A model generated the notes under the pieces. That model saw only the letters and a list, made by a program, of their open reading frames with translations. It searched no databases and was not told where the DNA came from. Source: Salinisphaera sp. G21_0 (GTDB lineage: Bacteria; Pseudomonadota; Gammaproteobacteria; Pseudomonadales; Endozoicomonadaceae). From it: 64,000 bases of DNA. This document shows positions 52,950 to 62,900 of this stretch, piece by piece. Both the position numbers and the translations under genes were made by a program. The stretch is from assembly GCF_017744115.1 (NCBI RefSeq), contig NZ_JAGHQW010000009.1:79731-143730 (forward strand). The letters are read 5' to 3'. Within the stretch, counting starts at the first letter, position 1, and the number at the start of each line of letters is the position of its first letter.

Positions 52950-55361
52950 ATGGCATCAGGGCAAAAAGGATTTCTTTTAAGTCGGCAGAGTTCAGACCGG
53001 CGTAATCAGACGGAAATGGTCTTCTGGGTAGTGACCGATGGGCAACCGGTATGCCTGGTGATAGATAACGAGCTGGCCGTCTTTTTTCTGCCAACGTCTG
53101 CTTTTCAGCAGGCTGAAGCGTTACTGCTCCATGCTCAGATAACCTTTACCTTCCGGCATCTGGAGCTGAAGACATTTCATCATCAGCCAGTCACCGCACT
53201 CTATTTCAAGACCATTGACAGCAGCCAGCGAGCCCGGCGGTTACTCAGTGCTGAATCTCTGCCCATCTATGAAGCGGATATCCGCCTGCATGACCGTTAC
53301 CTGATGGAGCGCTTCACCTATGGGCCTCTGGAGTATACGGGGGAGCCGATTCAGCGACAGGGATTTCTGGAATATCGCCATGCCCGTATCCGCCCCACCC
53401 GGTATTTGCCGTCATTTCGGGTGGTGTCTCTGGATGTTGAGTGTTCTGCCAGAGGTGAGCTTTACTCCATCGGTCTTTATGGGGAGAACATATCGACCGT
53501 CCTGATGATTGGAGAACCTCTTGCAGATCAAGCGCCTGCGACGGATAAATCACCATCAACAAATAGAGAACGCCTGACTGATGATGAACTCACTATTCAA
53601 TGGGTAGCTGACGAACGGGCGTTGCTGGAATCTCTGGAAGCGCAGATAGCACAGTATGATCCGGATCTGTTTATTGGCTGGAATGTGATTAACTTCGATT
53701 TCCGGCTGTTATTGAAGCGTGCGACCCTGCACAGAATGTCATTAAAATTGGGCCGGGGTCGTCAGTCTGCCAGTTGGCGGGAGCGCAACAGTGACGCTGG
53801 CGAAGGTTATGTTTCCATACCCGGACGCATGGTGATTGACGGTATTGATGCATTAAAATCGGCCACCTGGCACTTTGAGAGTTTCAGTCTTGAATTCGTT
53901 GCCCGGGAGCTGTTAGGCAAGGGCAAGGCCATTAACAATGTGAGTAACCGGATAAACGAAATTACTCACGATTTCCATCACAATAAGCAGAAACTGGCGC
54001 AATACAATCTGGAAGACTGTCGTCTGGTAACGGAGATCTTTGCCAAAACCCGATTGCTGGACTTTCTCCGGCTGCGCAGTGAACTTACCGGGCTGGAGCT
54101 GGACCGAATCGGTGGCTCCGTACAGGCCTTTACCAATCTCTATCTGCCGAAACTGCATCGTGCGGGCTATATTGCGCCGAATCTGCCCGAAGGTGGTGGG
54201 CTGGCGTCACCGGGTGGCTACGTGATGGACTCCGTGCCGGGCTTATACAGTAATGTGCTGGTGCTGGATTTTAAAAGCCTGTACCCCTCGATTATCCGAA
54301 CGTTCAGGATTGATCCCCTGGGGCTGGTGGAAGGGTTGCAGGATCCTGACAACGCCATTCCCGGTTTTATAGGGGCATTGTTTTCCAGGGAACGGCATTT
54401 TCTGCCCGGGATTATTACTCAGCTCTGGCAGCAGCGAGATCAGGCCAAGGCAGAACACGACAGTGTCCGTTCTCAGGCGATCAAAATACTGATGAACTCC
54501 TTCTACGGTGTTCTGGGCTCTGGTGGCTGTCGCTTTTACGACACCCGGCTGGCCAGCTCCATCACCATGCGTGGCCATGAGATCATGCAGCAGACCTCCC
54601 GGTGGGTTGCCGGGCAGGGGCATCAGGTGATCTACGGTGATACGGACTCCATCTTTGTGCTGTTGGAAGGGACGTTTTCAGCGAATGAGGCGGACGCGGT
54701 TGGCCAGAGTCTTGCCAAAGACATTAATAAGCGGTGGCAAACCCTGTTGATGGCATCCTACGGGTTAGACTCCTGTCTTGAGATGGAATATGAAACCCAC
54801 TATCGACGATTTTTGATGCCGACCATTCGAGGCTCTGAAACGGGCAGTAAGAAACGTTATGCTGGCTTGAAAGTGACCAAAGACAAGGAAGAACTGATCT
54901 GCAAGGGGCTTGAGACGGTTCGTTCAGACTGGACACCAATGGCCCGTGAGTTTCAGGCTGAGTTGCTCAGGCTGGTTTTTGCCGATAGCAACCCTTCCGC
55001 CTACCTGTTGGCAACCGTTGAAGCCGTTCGCAATGGCAACAAAGATGATCAGCTGGTGTATAAAAAAAGGTTACGTCGGCGTTTAAATGACTATGTGAAA
55101 AACGTTCCGCCTCAAGTTCGTGCTGCGCGTATGGCCGATGATCATAACCGGGCAGCAGGTAAGCCTCTGCAGTATCAGAACAGAGGTACCGTTCAGTACC
55201 TTATGACGATTAATGGCCCTGAACCTGTTGAATACAGGAACAGTGCGATTGATTACGATCACTATATTGATAAACAGTTGAAGCCTATTGCTGATGGTAT
55301 CCTGCCGTTTGTTGATATGGATTTTGACAACATCATCACGTCACAGACCAGTCTGTTTTAA
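52950..55361 (+). CDS. polB: DNA polymerase II
   Basis: An 803-residue family B polymerase of the E. coli Pol II type. The exonuclease motif is VVSLDVECSARGELY, with the Exo II-like FIGWNVINFDFRLL. Polymerase motifs are DFKSLYPSIIRTF (about residue 439), KILMNSFYGVLGS and the catalytic YGDTDSIFV (about residue 561). It works in replication restart and damage tolerance. In E. coli it is SOS-controlled; I see no LexA box upstream of this start. Confidence 0.95.
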   Translation: MASGQKGFLLSRQSSDRRNQTEMVFWVVTDGQPVCLVIDNELAVFFLPTSAFQQAEALLLHAQITFTFRHLELKTFHHQPVTALYFKTIDSSQRARRLLSAESLPIYEADIRLHDRYLMERFTYGPLEYTGEPIQRQGFLEYRHARIRPTRYLPSFRVVSLDVECSARGELYSIGLYGENISTVLMIGEPLADQAPATDKSPSTNRERLTDDELTIQWVADERALLESLEAQIAQYDPDLFIGWNVINFDFRLLLKRATLHRMSLKLGRGRQSASWRERNSDAGEGYVSIPGRMVIDGIDALKSATWHFESFSLEFVARELLGKGKAINNVSNRINEITHDFHHNKQKLAQYNLEDCRLVTEIFAKTRLLDFLRLRSELTGLELDRIGGSVQAFTNLYLPKLHRAGYIAPNLPEGGGLASPGGYVMDSVPGLYSNVLVLDFKSLYPSIIRTFRIDPLGLVEGLQDPDNAIPGFIGALFSRERHFLPGIITQLWQQRDQAKAEHDSVRSQAIKILMNSFYGVLGSGGCRFYDTRLASSITMRGHEIMQQTSRWVAGQGHQVIYGDTDSIFVLLEGTFSANEADAVGQSLAKDINKRWQTLLMASYGLDSCLEMEYETHYRRFLMPTIRGSETGSKKRYAGLKVTKDKEELICKGLETVRSDWTPMAREFQAELLRLVFADSNPSAYLLATVEAVRNGNKDDQLVYKKRLRRRLNDYVKNVPPQVRAARMADDHNRAAGKPLQYQNRGTVQYLMTINGPEPVEYRNSAIDYDHYIDKQLKPIADGILPFVDMDFDNIITSQTSLF

Positions 55362-55437
55362 AGTGCCAGTTTGAGCTTTCACCGGTAGGTGTCTATGTTC
55401 TGGGGTGTCCATTTTATTTCCCCGGGGTGTTGGTTTC

Positions 55438-57006
55438 ATGCCCAATCTTGCTGATTTCCTGTTCCGGAGCGCTGCTGTTTATCCCGATAAAACCGCCATT
55501 GTTGCGGGTGAACGGCGTATCAGTTATCAGGTATTAAAAGATACGGCAGCCACTATTGGTCAGGGGTTGCAGCAAACAGGTATCCGGCCCGGTGACCGGG
55601 TGGCGGTCAGTTGCCCGAATATTCCCCAATTCATGATGGTTTATTACGGCATTCTCAGTGCCGGTGCGGTTGTGGTGCCGTTGAATATTCTGCTGAAGCC
55701 AAAAGAGATCGCCTATCATCTTACCGACAGTCAGGCTATCGCCTATCTCTGTTTTGAAGGTTCGGATGAACTGCCATTGGGGCAGTTTGGACTTGAAGCC
55801 TGTCAACGGGTGAACAGCTGTGAACACTTTTTTGTCATTACCGCAGACCTCAGCCAGGATGAATGGCGAGGTGAGTCCACGCTATCCGCATTGCTATCCA
55901 GCGGCTCAATGGCCGACCCGCAGGAGAGGGCCCCGGAAGATACTGCCGCCATTCTCTACACATCCGGCACCACCGGACAGCCAAAAGGTGCTGAGCTCAC
56001 TCACTATAACCTGTCGATGAATGCACTTATCTGCTCGGCCTTATTGATGACCGGTGTGAATGATAGTCATCTGGTGGTTTTGCCGTTGTTCCATAGTTTT
56101 GCCCAGACGGCCCATATGCTCCATGCCGTGGCATCAGCATCCACCATGGTGTTGATGGTTCGTTTCGAGGCATTGACAACCCTGAAGCTGCTGGCCCAGG
56201 AGCAGATCAGCTATTTCGCTGGTGTGCCCACCATGTATATTGCCCTGAATGGTGCGCAGGCGGAGTTGTCTGCCGGTGAACGACAGGCCATTACCGATAC
56301 GTTGCGGTTGTGTGTCAGTGGTGGTGGCCCTATGCCTGTGGATGTTTTGCAGGCATTTGAGGGCAATTTCAACGTCACCCTTCTTGAAGGTTATGGTCTC
56401 TCGGAGACGTCGCCGGTCGTCTGTTTTAATACTCTGGATCAGGCGCGCATTCCCGGCTCCATTGGTCGGCCGATTCCCGGTGTGGCACTAAAAGTGGTTG
56501 ACGATGAGGGAAACCCTCTGCCCTTTGGTCAGGACGGTGAGCTGGTCATTCGCGGCCACAACGTGATGAAAGGGTACTTTAACAAGCCGGAACAGACGGC
56601 CGCGGTGTTGCAAGATGGCTGGTTCCGAACCGGCGATATTGCCCGCCGTGATGAAGCCGGTAACTACTACATAGTAGACCGGAAGAAAGATCTGATTATA
56701 CGTGGCGGTTTTAATGTTTACCCCCGTGAGGTTGAGGAGGTGTTGCTGGCTCATCCCGATATTATGCAGGCGGCGGTTATCGGGGTACCTGATGATTATT
56801 ACGTTGAAGAGATTATGGCGTGTCTGATCCTGCACGAAGGTTGTGAGCTGTCACCGGAATTGGTGAAAACCTGGGCACGGCAACACCTGGGGGACTACAA
56901 ATACCCGCGCTATGTACGACTTTTTCAGGAATTCCCACTCAGTGCCACGGGTAAAGTATTAAAGAGAGCGTTGCGAGAGCAGGTTAAGGGAGAGCACTTA
57001 GGGTAG
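55438..57006 (+). CDS. Acyl-CoA synthetase, AMP-binding family
   Basis: A protein of about 522 residues from ATG 55438 (ggggtg upstream; an alternative GTG is at 55405). The P-loop-like AMP motif ILYTSGTTGQPKGAELTH is present, then GYGLSETSPV, the FRTGDIARRDEAGNYYIVDR hinge region with RKKDLIIRGGFNVYP, and the catalytic Lys near the end (SATGKVLKRALR). It activates a fatty or aryl acid to its CoA thioester. The final codons and stop lie inside palindromic repeat family 2 copy b, so the very C-terminus is set by that insertion. Confidence 0.88.
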   Translation: MPNLADFLFRSAAVYPDKTAIVAGERRISYQVLKDTAATIGQGLQQTGIRPGDRVAVSCPNIPQFMMVYYGILSAGAVVVPLNILLKPKEIAYHLTDSQAIAYLCFEGSDELPLGQFGLEACQRVNSCEHFFVITADLSQDEWRGESTLSALLSSGSMADPQERAPEDTAAILYTSGTTGQPKGAELTHYNLSMNALICSALLMTGVNDSHLVVLPLFHSFAQTAHMLHAVASASTMVLMVRFEALTTLKLLAQEQISYFAGVPTMYIALNGAQAELSAGERQAITDTLRLCVSGGGPMPVDVLQAFEGNFNVTLLEGYGLSETSPVVCFNTLDQARIPGSIGRPIPGVALKVVDDEGNPLPFGQDGELVIRGHNVMKGYFNKPEQTAAVLQDGWFRTGDIARRDEAGNYYIVDRKKDLIIRGGFNVYPREVEEVLLAHPDIMQAAVIGVPDDYYVEEIMACLILHEGCELSPELVKTWARQHLGDYKYPRYVRLFQEFPLSATGKVLKRALREQVKGEHLG

Positions 57007-57171
57007 ACATTAAGCGTCTACTCCCCCTCTTCGGGTAGTTAAAGATGGAACCACGAAGGGCACAAAGAGCACAAAGAAGAGATTTTCTTTTCCTTCGTGC
57101 TCTTTGTGTCCTTCGTGGTTCCATTCAAAAGCCATTGAAAATGGAGGGGTAAGCTTAATGTCCTCCCTAAG
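56997..57171 (-). repeat. Palindromic repeat family 2, copy b
   Basis: 175 bases, inverted relative to copy a at 44470-44642, with ends cttagggtagacattaagc and the near complement gcttaatgtcctccctaag. The central palindrome is again built on ggaaccacgaagg. Its first bases supply the last codons and stop of the acyl-CoA synthetase gene. Confidence 0.9.
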
Positions 57172-57346
57172 AGGGAGAGCATAAAGGGCAGTAGCCTTCT
57201 TTGTATTGACGGTTTTTTATGGCAATGGGCCGGTTTGTCTTATTAACCTTTCGCTATTTAGTAGTTGCTGATTTAAATACCGGGGTAGGACTGACGGGCA
57301 ATTTCTGTGAAAATAGCCGGTTTTTCATCACAGCATCCAAGAATCC

Positions 57347-59563
57347 ATGGCCACACCGAAAACCGCACCGGACCTTTTCTCCTATCCCAAGTACTGGGCT
57401 GAATGCTATGGCACATCGCCCTGGTTGCCCATGTCCCGTAAAGAGATGGATGCGCTTGGCTGGGATTCCTGCGACATTATTATTGTGACCGGCGACGCCT
57501 ATGTGGACCACCCCAGCTTTGGTATGGCGGTGATTGGCCGTTTCCTGGAATCCCAGGGTTTTCGGGTTGGGATTATTGCTCAGCCGGACTGGAGCAACCC
57601 GGAAGACTTCAAACGGCTGGGCAAGCCGAACCTGTTCTTCGGTGTGACTGGCGGCAACATGGACTCCATGATTAACCGCTACACCGCCGACCTGAAAGTG
57701 CGTAATGACGATGCCTATACACCGAACGCGGAGCCGGGCAAGCGACCGGACCGGTCGGTGATCGTCTATAGCCAGCGCTGTAAGGAAGCATACAGTGATG
57801 TTCCGGTGGTGCTTGGTGGTATTGAAGCCAGTTTGCGTCGCATTGCCCAGTATGATTACTGGAGTGATGAAGTGCGTCGTTCCGTATTGATCGATGCCAC
57901 CGCTGATATTCTGCTTTATGGTAATGCTGAGCGGGCCCTGGCCGAAGTGGCGGATCGATTAGCGAAAGGCATGACCATTCGGGAGATTGATGATATCCGG
58001 GGAACCGTGGTGATCAAACCGGCGGTGCCTTCCGGCTGGACCGAGATTGATTCATCACGGATTGACTGGCCCCGGGATATTCAGTCCCTGGAAGAAGCTT
58101 ATGGCCTCAGTCCTTATGCTGAGGTAGAAGAGACGGTTTGTGATAGCAAAACCGGCAGCCCGTCGGAGTCAGCGGGTGATAATGACGTGCAGCCAGTGCG
58201 CATTATCCCCATGCCTCTGCATCGCAATCAGCCGCTGGACCCGGCATCCACCTGCATACGGTTGCCATCCTTTGACAAGGTGCGCAAAGACCCGGTGCTT
58301 TATGCCCATGCTTCCCGGGTACTGCACCAGGAATCCAACCCCCATAATGCCCGGGTGCTGGTACAGAAGCATGGCAACCGTGAACTCTGGGTGAACCCGC
58401 CACCCATCCCCCTGGCAACCCCTGAGATTGACGGTGTGTTTGGTCTGTTTTACCAGCGTCGTCCACACCCGTCTTATGGCAATGCCAACATTCCGGCCTA
58501 CGAGATGATCAAAACCTCGGTCAATATCATGCGTGGCTGTTTTGGCGGGTGTTCTTTCTGCTCCATTACTGAGCATGAAGGTCGTATTATCCAGAGTCGC
58601 TCCCATGAATCGGTGATTGCCGAACTGGAAGATATTCGGGAAAAAGTACCGGGCTTTACCGGGCAGATATCCGACCTGGGTGGTCCAACCGCCAATATGT
58701 ACTATCTCAATTGCAAGGATGACAAGATCCAGGCCAGTTGTCGTAGACTTTCCTGTGTCTTTCCGGGGATTTGTAAAAACCTGAAAACCTCCCATAAGAA
58801 GACCACAGAGCTTTATCGGAAAGCCCGTGCCCTGCCGGGTATCAGGAAAATTGCCATTGCCTCCGGCCTGCGCTATGACCTGGCGGTGGAAGACCCGGAA
58901 TATGTGGAAGAGCTGGTGACGCACCATGTGGGTGGCTATTTAAAGATTGCCCCGGAACATACGGAAAAAGGTACCCTCGATCTGATGATGAAGCCGGGGA
59001 TGGGCACCTATGACGTCTTTAAAAAGATGTTTGAACACTTCTCCCAAAAGGCAGGTAAAAAGCAGTATCTGATTCCTTACTTTATTGCCGCTCACCCCGG
59101 CTGTGAAGATGAAGATATGCTGAACCTTTCGTTATGGCTGAAGAAAAACAAGTTCCGTGTGGATCAGGTGCAGACGTTTTATCCATCGCCCATGTCGCTG
59201 GCCACGGCCATGTATCATGCCCGGAAGAATCCGCTGAAGCGGGTCAGCTATAAAAGCCCCCGTTTGTATACGCCAAGAACATTGGATCAGCGTCGTTTGC
59301 AAAAGGCCTTTCTCCGTTACCATGATGCGAAAAACTGGCCATTCCTGCGCCAGGCCCTGCGGGATATGAATCGTTCCGACCTGATTGGTTCCGGTAAGCA
59401 TCAATTGATTCCGGAAGAGGAAAACAAGGGGCAGAGAAGATCTGGCCAGCGGATACAATCGCCGGGTGATTTCCAGAAAGCCCGGGGCGGTCAGTGGGAT
59501 AATCGCAATTCCAGAACATCAAAGAGTTCATCATCCCGGCAGAAAAAAGGTCGGGGCAGGTAA
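57347..59563 (+). CDS. ygiQ: YgiQ-family radical SAM protein (UPF0313)
   Basis: A 738-residue protein, full length. The N-terminal B12-binding-like part ([20 protein letters not shown]) precedes the radical SAM core with the cluster motif [19 protein letters not shown] at about residue 395. Conserved segments RKKRV-type [16 protein letters not shown] and [18 protein letters not shown] follow. The tail is basic and Arg/Lys/Ser-rich. The reaction is not known. About 175 bases separate it from the palindromic repeat upstream; no other gene lies in that gap. Confidence 0.92.
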   Translation: MATPKTAPDLFSYPKYWAECYGTSPWLPMSRKEMDALGWDSCDIIIVTGDAYVDHPSFGMAVIGRFLESQGFRVGIIAQPDWSNPEDFKRLGKPNLFFGVTGGNMDSMINRYTADLKVRNDDAYTPNAEPGKRPDRSVIVYSQRCKEAYSDVPVVLGGIEASLRRIAQYDYWSDEVRRSVLIDATADILLYGNAERALAEVADRLAKGMTIREIDDIRGTVVIKPAVPSGWTEIDSSRIDWPRDIQSLEEAYGLSPYAEVEETVCDSKTGSPSESAGDNDVQPVRIIPMPLHRNQPLDPASTCIRLPSFDKVRKDPVLYAHASRVLHQESNPHNARVLVQKHGNRELWVNPPPIPLATPEIDGVFGLFYQRRPHPSYGNANIPAYEMIKTSVNIMRGCFGGCSFCSITEHEGRIIQSRSHESVIAELEDIREKVPGFTGQISDLGGPTANMYYLNCKDDKIQASCRRLSCVFPGICKNLKTSHKKTTELYRKARALPGIRKIAIASGLRYDLAVEDPEYVEELVTHHVGGYLKIAPEHTEKGTLDLMMKPGMGTYDVFKKMFEHFSQKAGKKQYLIPYFIAAHPGCEDEDMLNLSLWLKKNKFRVDQVQTFYPSPMSLATAMYHARKNPLKRVSYKSPRLYTPRTLDQRRLQKAFLRYHDAKNWPFLRQALRDMNRSDLIGSGKHQLIPEEENKGQRRSGQRIQSPGDFQKARGGQWDNRNSRTSKSSSSRQKKGRGR

Positions 59564-59936
59564 ACTGAATGACCGTTTAAATATCTCCATGGCATTGAAA
59601 CCGTGCAGGGTAGACATTAAAGAATTCATAGCAGAAAACCAGTTACTGTACTCCGCTTGCTTGAAATTATCACCGGGCGGTAGTGGCACTCCGTCAGATC
59701 TTTAAACTTCTCCTGAGGATTTTCTGGCTCTGAAAATCCTGCACATCAGTATGTGGCCAACGTCGTATTTTCTGTGACTTTTTCAACATAGGCATAACGT
59801 CTTTAGCATTCTGAGCTATGTTGTTCACAGAGAATTTGAATCAGCAAATAAATATTGGTGTTTATCTCTTATTCGCTGATTTACACGACACAGGATGTTT
59901 TTGAGAAAAAGCGTTCGAAGTATTGATGAGGCAGTA
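59564..59936. other. Intergenic region
   Basis: About 370 bases with no gene that I can support. A 13-base match to the end of repeat family 2 (gggtagacattaa, 59609-59621) may be a trace of a decayed copy. The region should hold the promoter of the large gene that follows. Confidence 0.5.
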
Positions 59937-62900
59937 ATGTTGATACAGCCACCGACCGTGCCCAGAGGCGGCACTGCCAGCGACTCCCGACTTGCCACAA
60001 TAGCGTCTACAGAGCCACAGGGACGATGGGGCAGTTTGGATGTATCCAGGGAGTCTGGGGTAGTACCGTTTTTAACGCGGGACGGAACCCAGGAAAACGA
60101 CAACGATAAAATAAAAGACACACAAAAGAACTCATCGCAGCAGCATTGTAAACCGGCAAGCACAGCGCCCGGGTCTGGTCATCTGCCCAATGCGGCGGTG
60201 GTGCTGGGGGCGCTGTCCGGCCTTGCTGCTGTCGGCCTGGCAGCATCGGCCACCTGTGACAGCGACTCGCCGATTCCGGTGGCGAATGCCACAACCCTGG
60301 GCAAGATTGGCCGTGACCCGGACTATCCACGCAATTGCACTTACCGGCAAACTGTTCCGTGTATTGATGGTGGCCAATTGCAATCCATCGGTAGTGATGA
60401 CGATCCGTTTACCGGCATCTTCCATGGTGAAAATGGTACCATCGGTAATCTCAGACATTGCCTGATAAAAAACCTGGCCGGTGAAGGCCGTGTCGATCGC
60501 CTGCGCTTTACTAATGCCAATATAACGTCCACAGGCCCGGCCGCAGTGGTGGCCTGTAAAATTTCTGAAAATGCCACGATCAGTAATATCCGGGTTGAAA
60601 ATGCTCATGTAAGTACTTCGGGCCGTAAAGCCCATGGGGGAGTTGTAGCAGGCATAGCCAAAGGAAAGGTTAACAACACCATGGCGGTGGATTGCACGGT
60701 TCTAACTTCAGGCGAGTCTGCCCATGCCGGTGTCGGTGCAGGAAAGGTCGATGGCGGAACCGTTGCTGACACCAGGGCAGTGAATTGCAGTGTTACAACT
60801 TCAGGCTGGCGTGCCAATGCCGGTGTCGGTGCAGGAAAGGTCGATGGCGGAACCGTTGCTGACACTAAGGTAGAGAACTGTGACATCATAACCAAAAATG
60901 ATAGAGCAGACGCAGGTATCGGGGCAGGCCGCGTTATTGATGGCACTGTTGCTAACACGACAGCGGTTGATTGCCACGTTGAAACCGGGGGCGATGAGGC
61001 TTATGCCGCTATTGGAGCTGGACATTTGCGTAGAGGAATCGTTACCTACACCAAGGCACTGAACTCCACAGTCAAAACCTCCTATATATTTGGGAGCGCC
61101 GGTATTGGCTCAGGCATTGTTGAAAATGGAACTGTTGCCGACACGACAGCGGTTGACTGCCACGTTGAAACAGTGGGCCTGAGTGCAAATGCCGCTGTTG
61201 GAGCGGGATCTATTAAAGGTCGCAGCCTCGTTGAACGCACCACAGCGTTGAGCTGCACGGTCAAAACCAAAAATTATTTGGGACGTGCAGGCATCGGAGC
61301 TGCAATTGCCTATGATGGTGGCACCGTTGCCTGGAGCACAGCGGTAAATTGCAATGTTACAACTGCCGGTGATATTGCCAATGCAGCTATCGGCATAGGA
61401 GAGCTTGAAAAGAGTGCAACCGCTGCCAACACTCTGGCAGTGAACAGTAAAGTCACAACAAACGGCACTCGGGCATATGCTGGTATTGGGGCAGGGCGGG
61501 TTCATGAGAGTAACGGTAATACCGTTACCAATACCACGGCGGTTAATTGCAGGATCGAAGCCCTGGGTTTGGAGGCAAAGGCCCATATCGTTAGTAATCA
61601 TACCCGGGTTTGTAATACCTCTCTTATCGATATGGATAACGATAGGGTATTTAACAGTCCTGGTGTCTGTCCGCTGGATCTGGATGATGTGTGTAAACCT
61701 GTCGCTCATCCGCTCTCGCTCTTGCTTCAGGATTGCCAACCCAGGCAAGAGTATCTTGACCAGTTAGACATGCCACGCAATTTCAGCAGTGATTTCTTCT
61801 CCGTCGAAACCCTGCCCATGGCATCCGCCATCCCCTTTCCCGACCTGCCTTGTCCTGCAGCACCGGCCACCTGTTACAGCGAGCCGATTCCGGTGGCGGA
61901 TGCCGAAACCCTGGGCAAGATTGGCCGTAACGAGAGCTATCCACGCAGTTGCACTTACCGGCAAACTGTTCCGTGTATTGATGGTAGCCAATTGCAATCC
62001 ATCGGTAATGAGACCCATCCGTTTACCGGCATCTTCCATGGCGAAAATGGTATCATCGGTAATCTCAGACATTGCCTGATAAAAAAACTGGCCGGTAAAG
62101 GCCGTGTCGATCGCCTGCGCTTTACTAATGCCAATATAACGTCCACAGGCCCGGCCGCAGTGGTGGCCTGTAAAATTTCTGATAATGCCATGATCAGTAA
62201 TATCCGGGTTGAAAATGCTCATGTAAGTACTTCGGGTTCTCTAGCCGATGGGGGGGTTGTTGCAGGCATTGCCGAAGAAAAGGGAAAGGTTGTCAACACC
62301 ATGGCGGTGAATTGCACTGTTACAACTTCAGGCAGGCTTGCCTATGCCGGTGTCGGTGCAGGATGGGTCGATGGCGGAACCGTTGCTAACACCACGGCCG
62401 TGAACTGTTACATCACGACCGACGATGATGAGGGACGCTCGGGTATCGGGGCAGGGGCCGTTCATAATGGCACTGTTGCTAACACGACAGCGGTTGACTG
62501 CCACGTTAAAACCGGAGGCAAAGAGGCTTATGCCGCTATTGGAGCGGGACATGTTCGGGTCGGAGGAATCGTTACCAACACCAGGGCACTGGACTCCACA
62601 GTCAAAACCTCCGGTATATCTGGGAACGCCGGTATTGGCTCAGGCGTTGTTGTTGAAGATGGAACTGTTGCCGACACGAGAGCGGTTCTCTGCCACGTTG
62701 AAACAGTGGGCAAGAAAGCAAATGCCGCTGTTGGAGCGGGAAGCATTTCCCGTGGAACAGTTACCAACACCAGGGCACGGAACTGCACGGTGGCAACTTC
62801 TGGTGATCGTGGCTATGCGGGTATCGGCGGGGGAAATTCTACCAAGACCGATGTTACTGACACCACGGCAATGGACAGCATAGTGATAACATCTGGAGAT

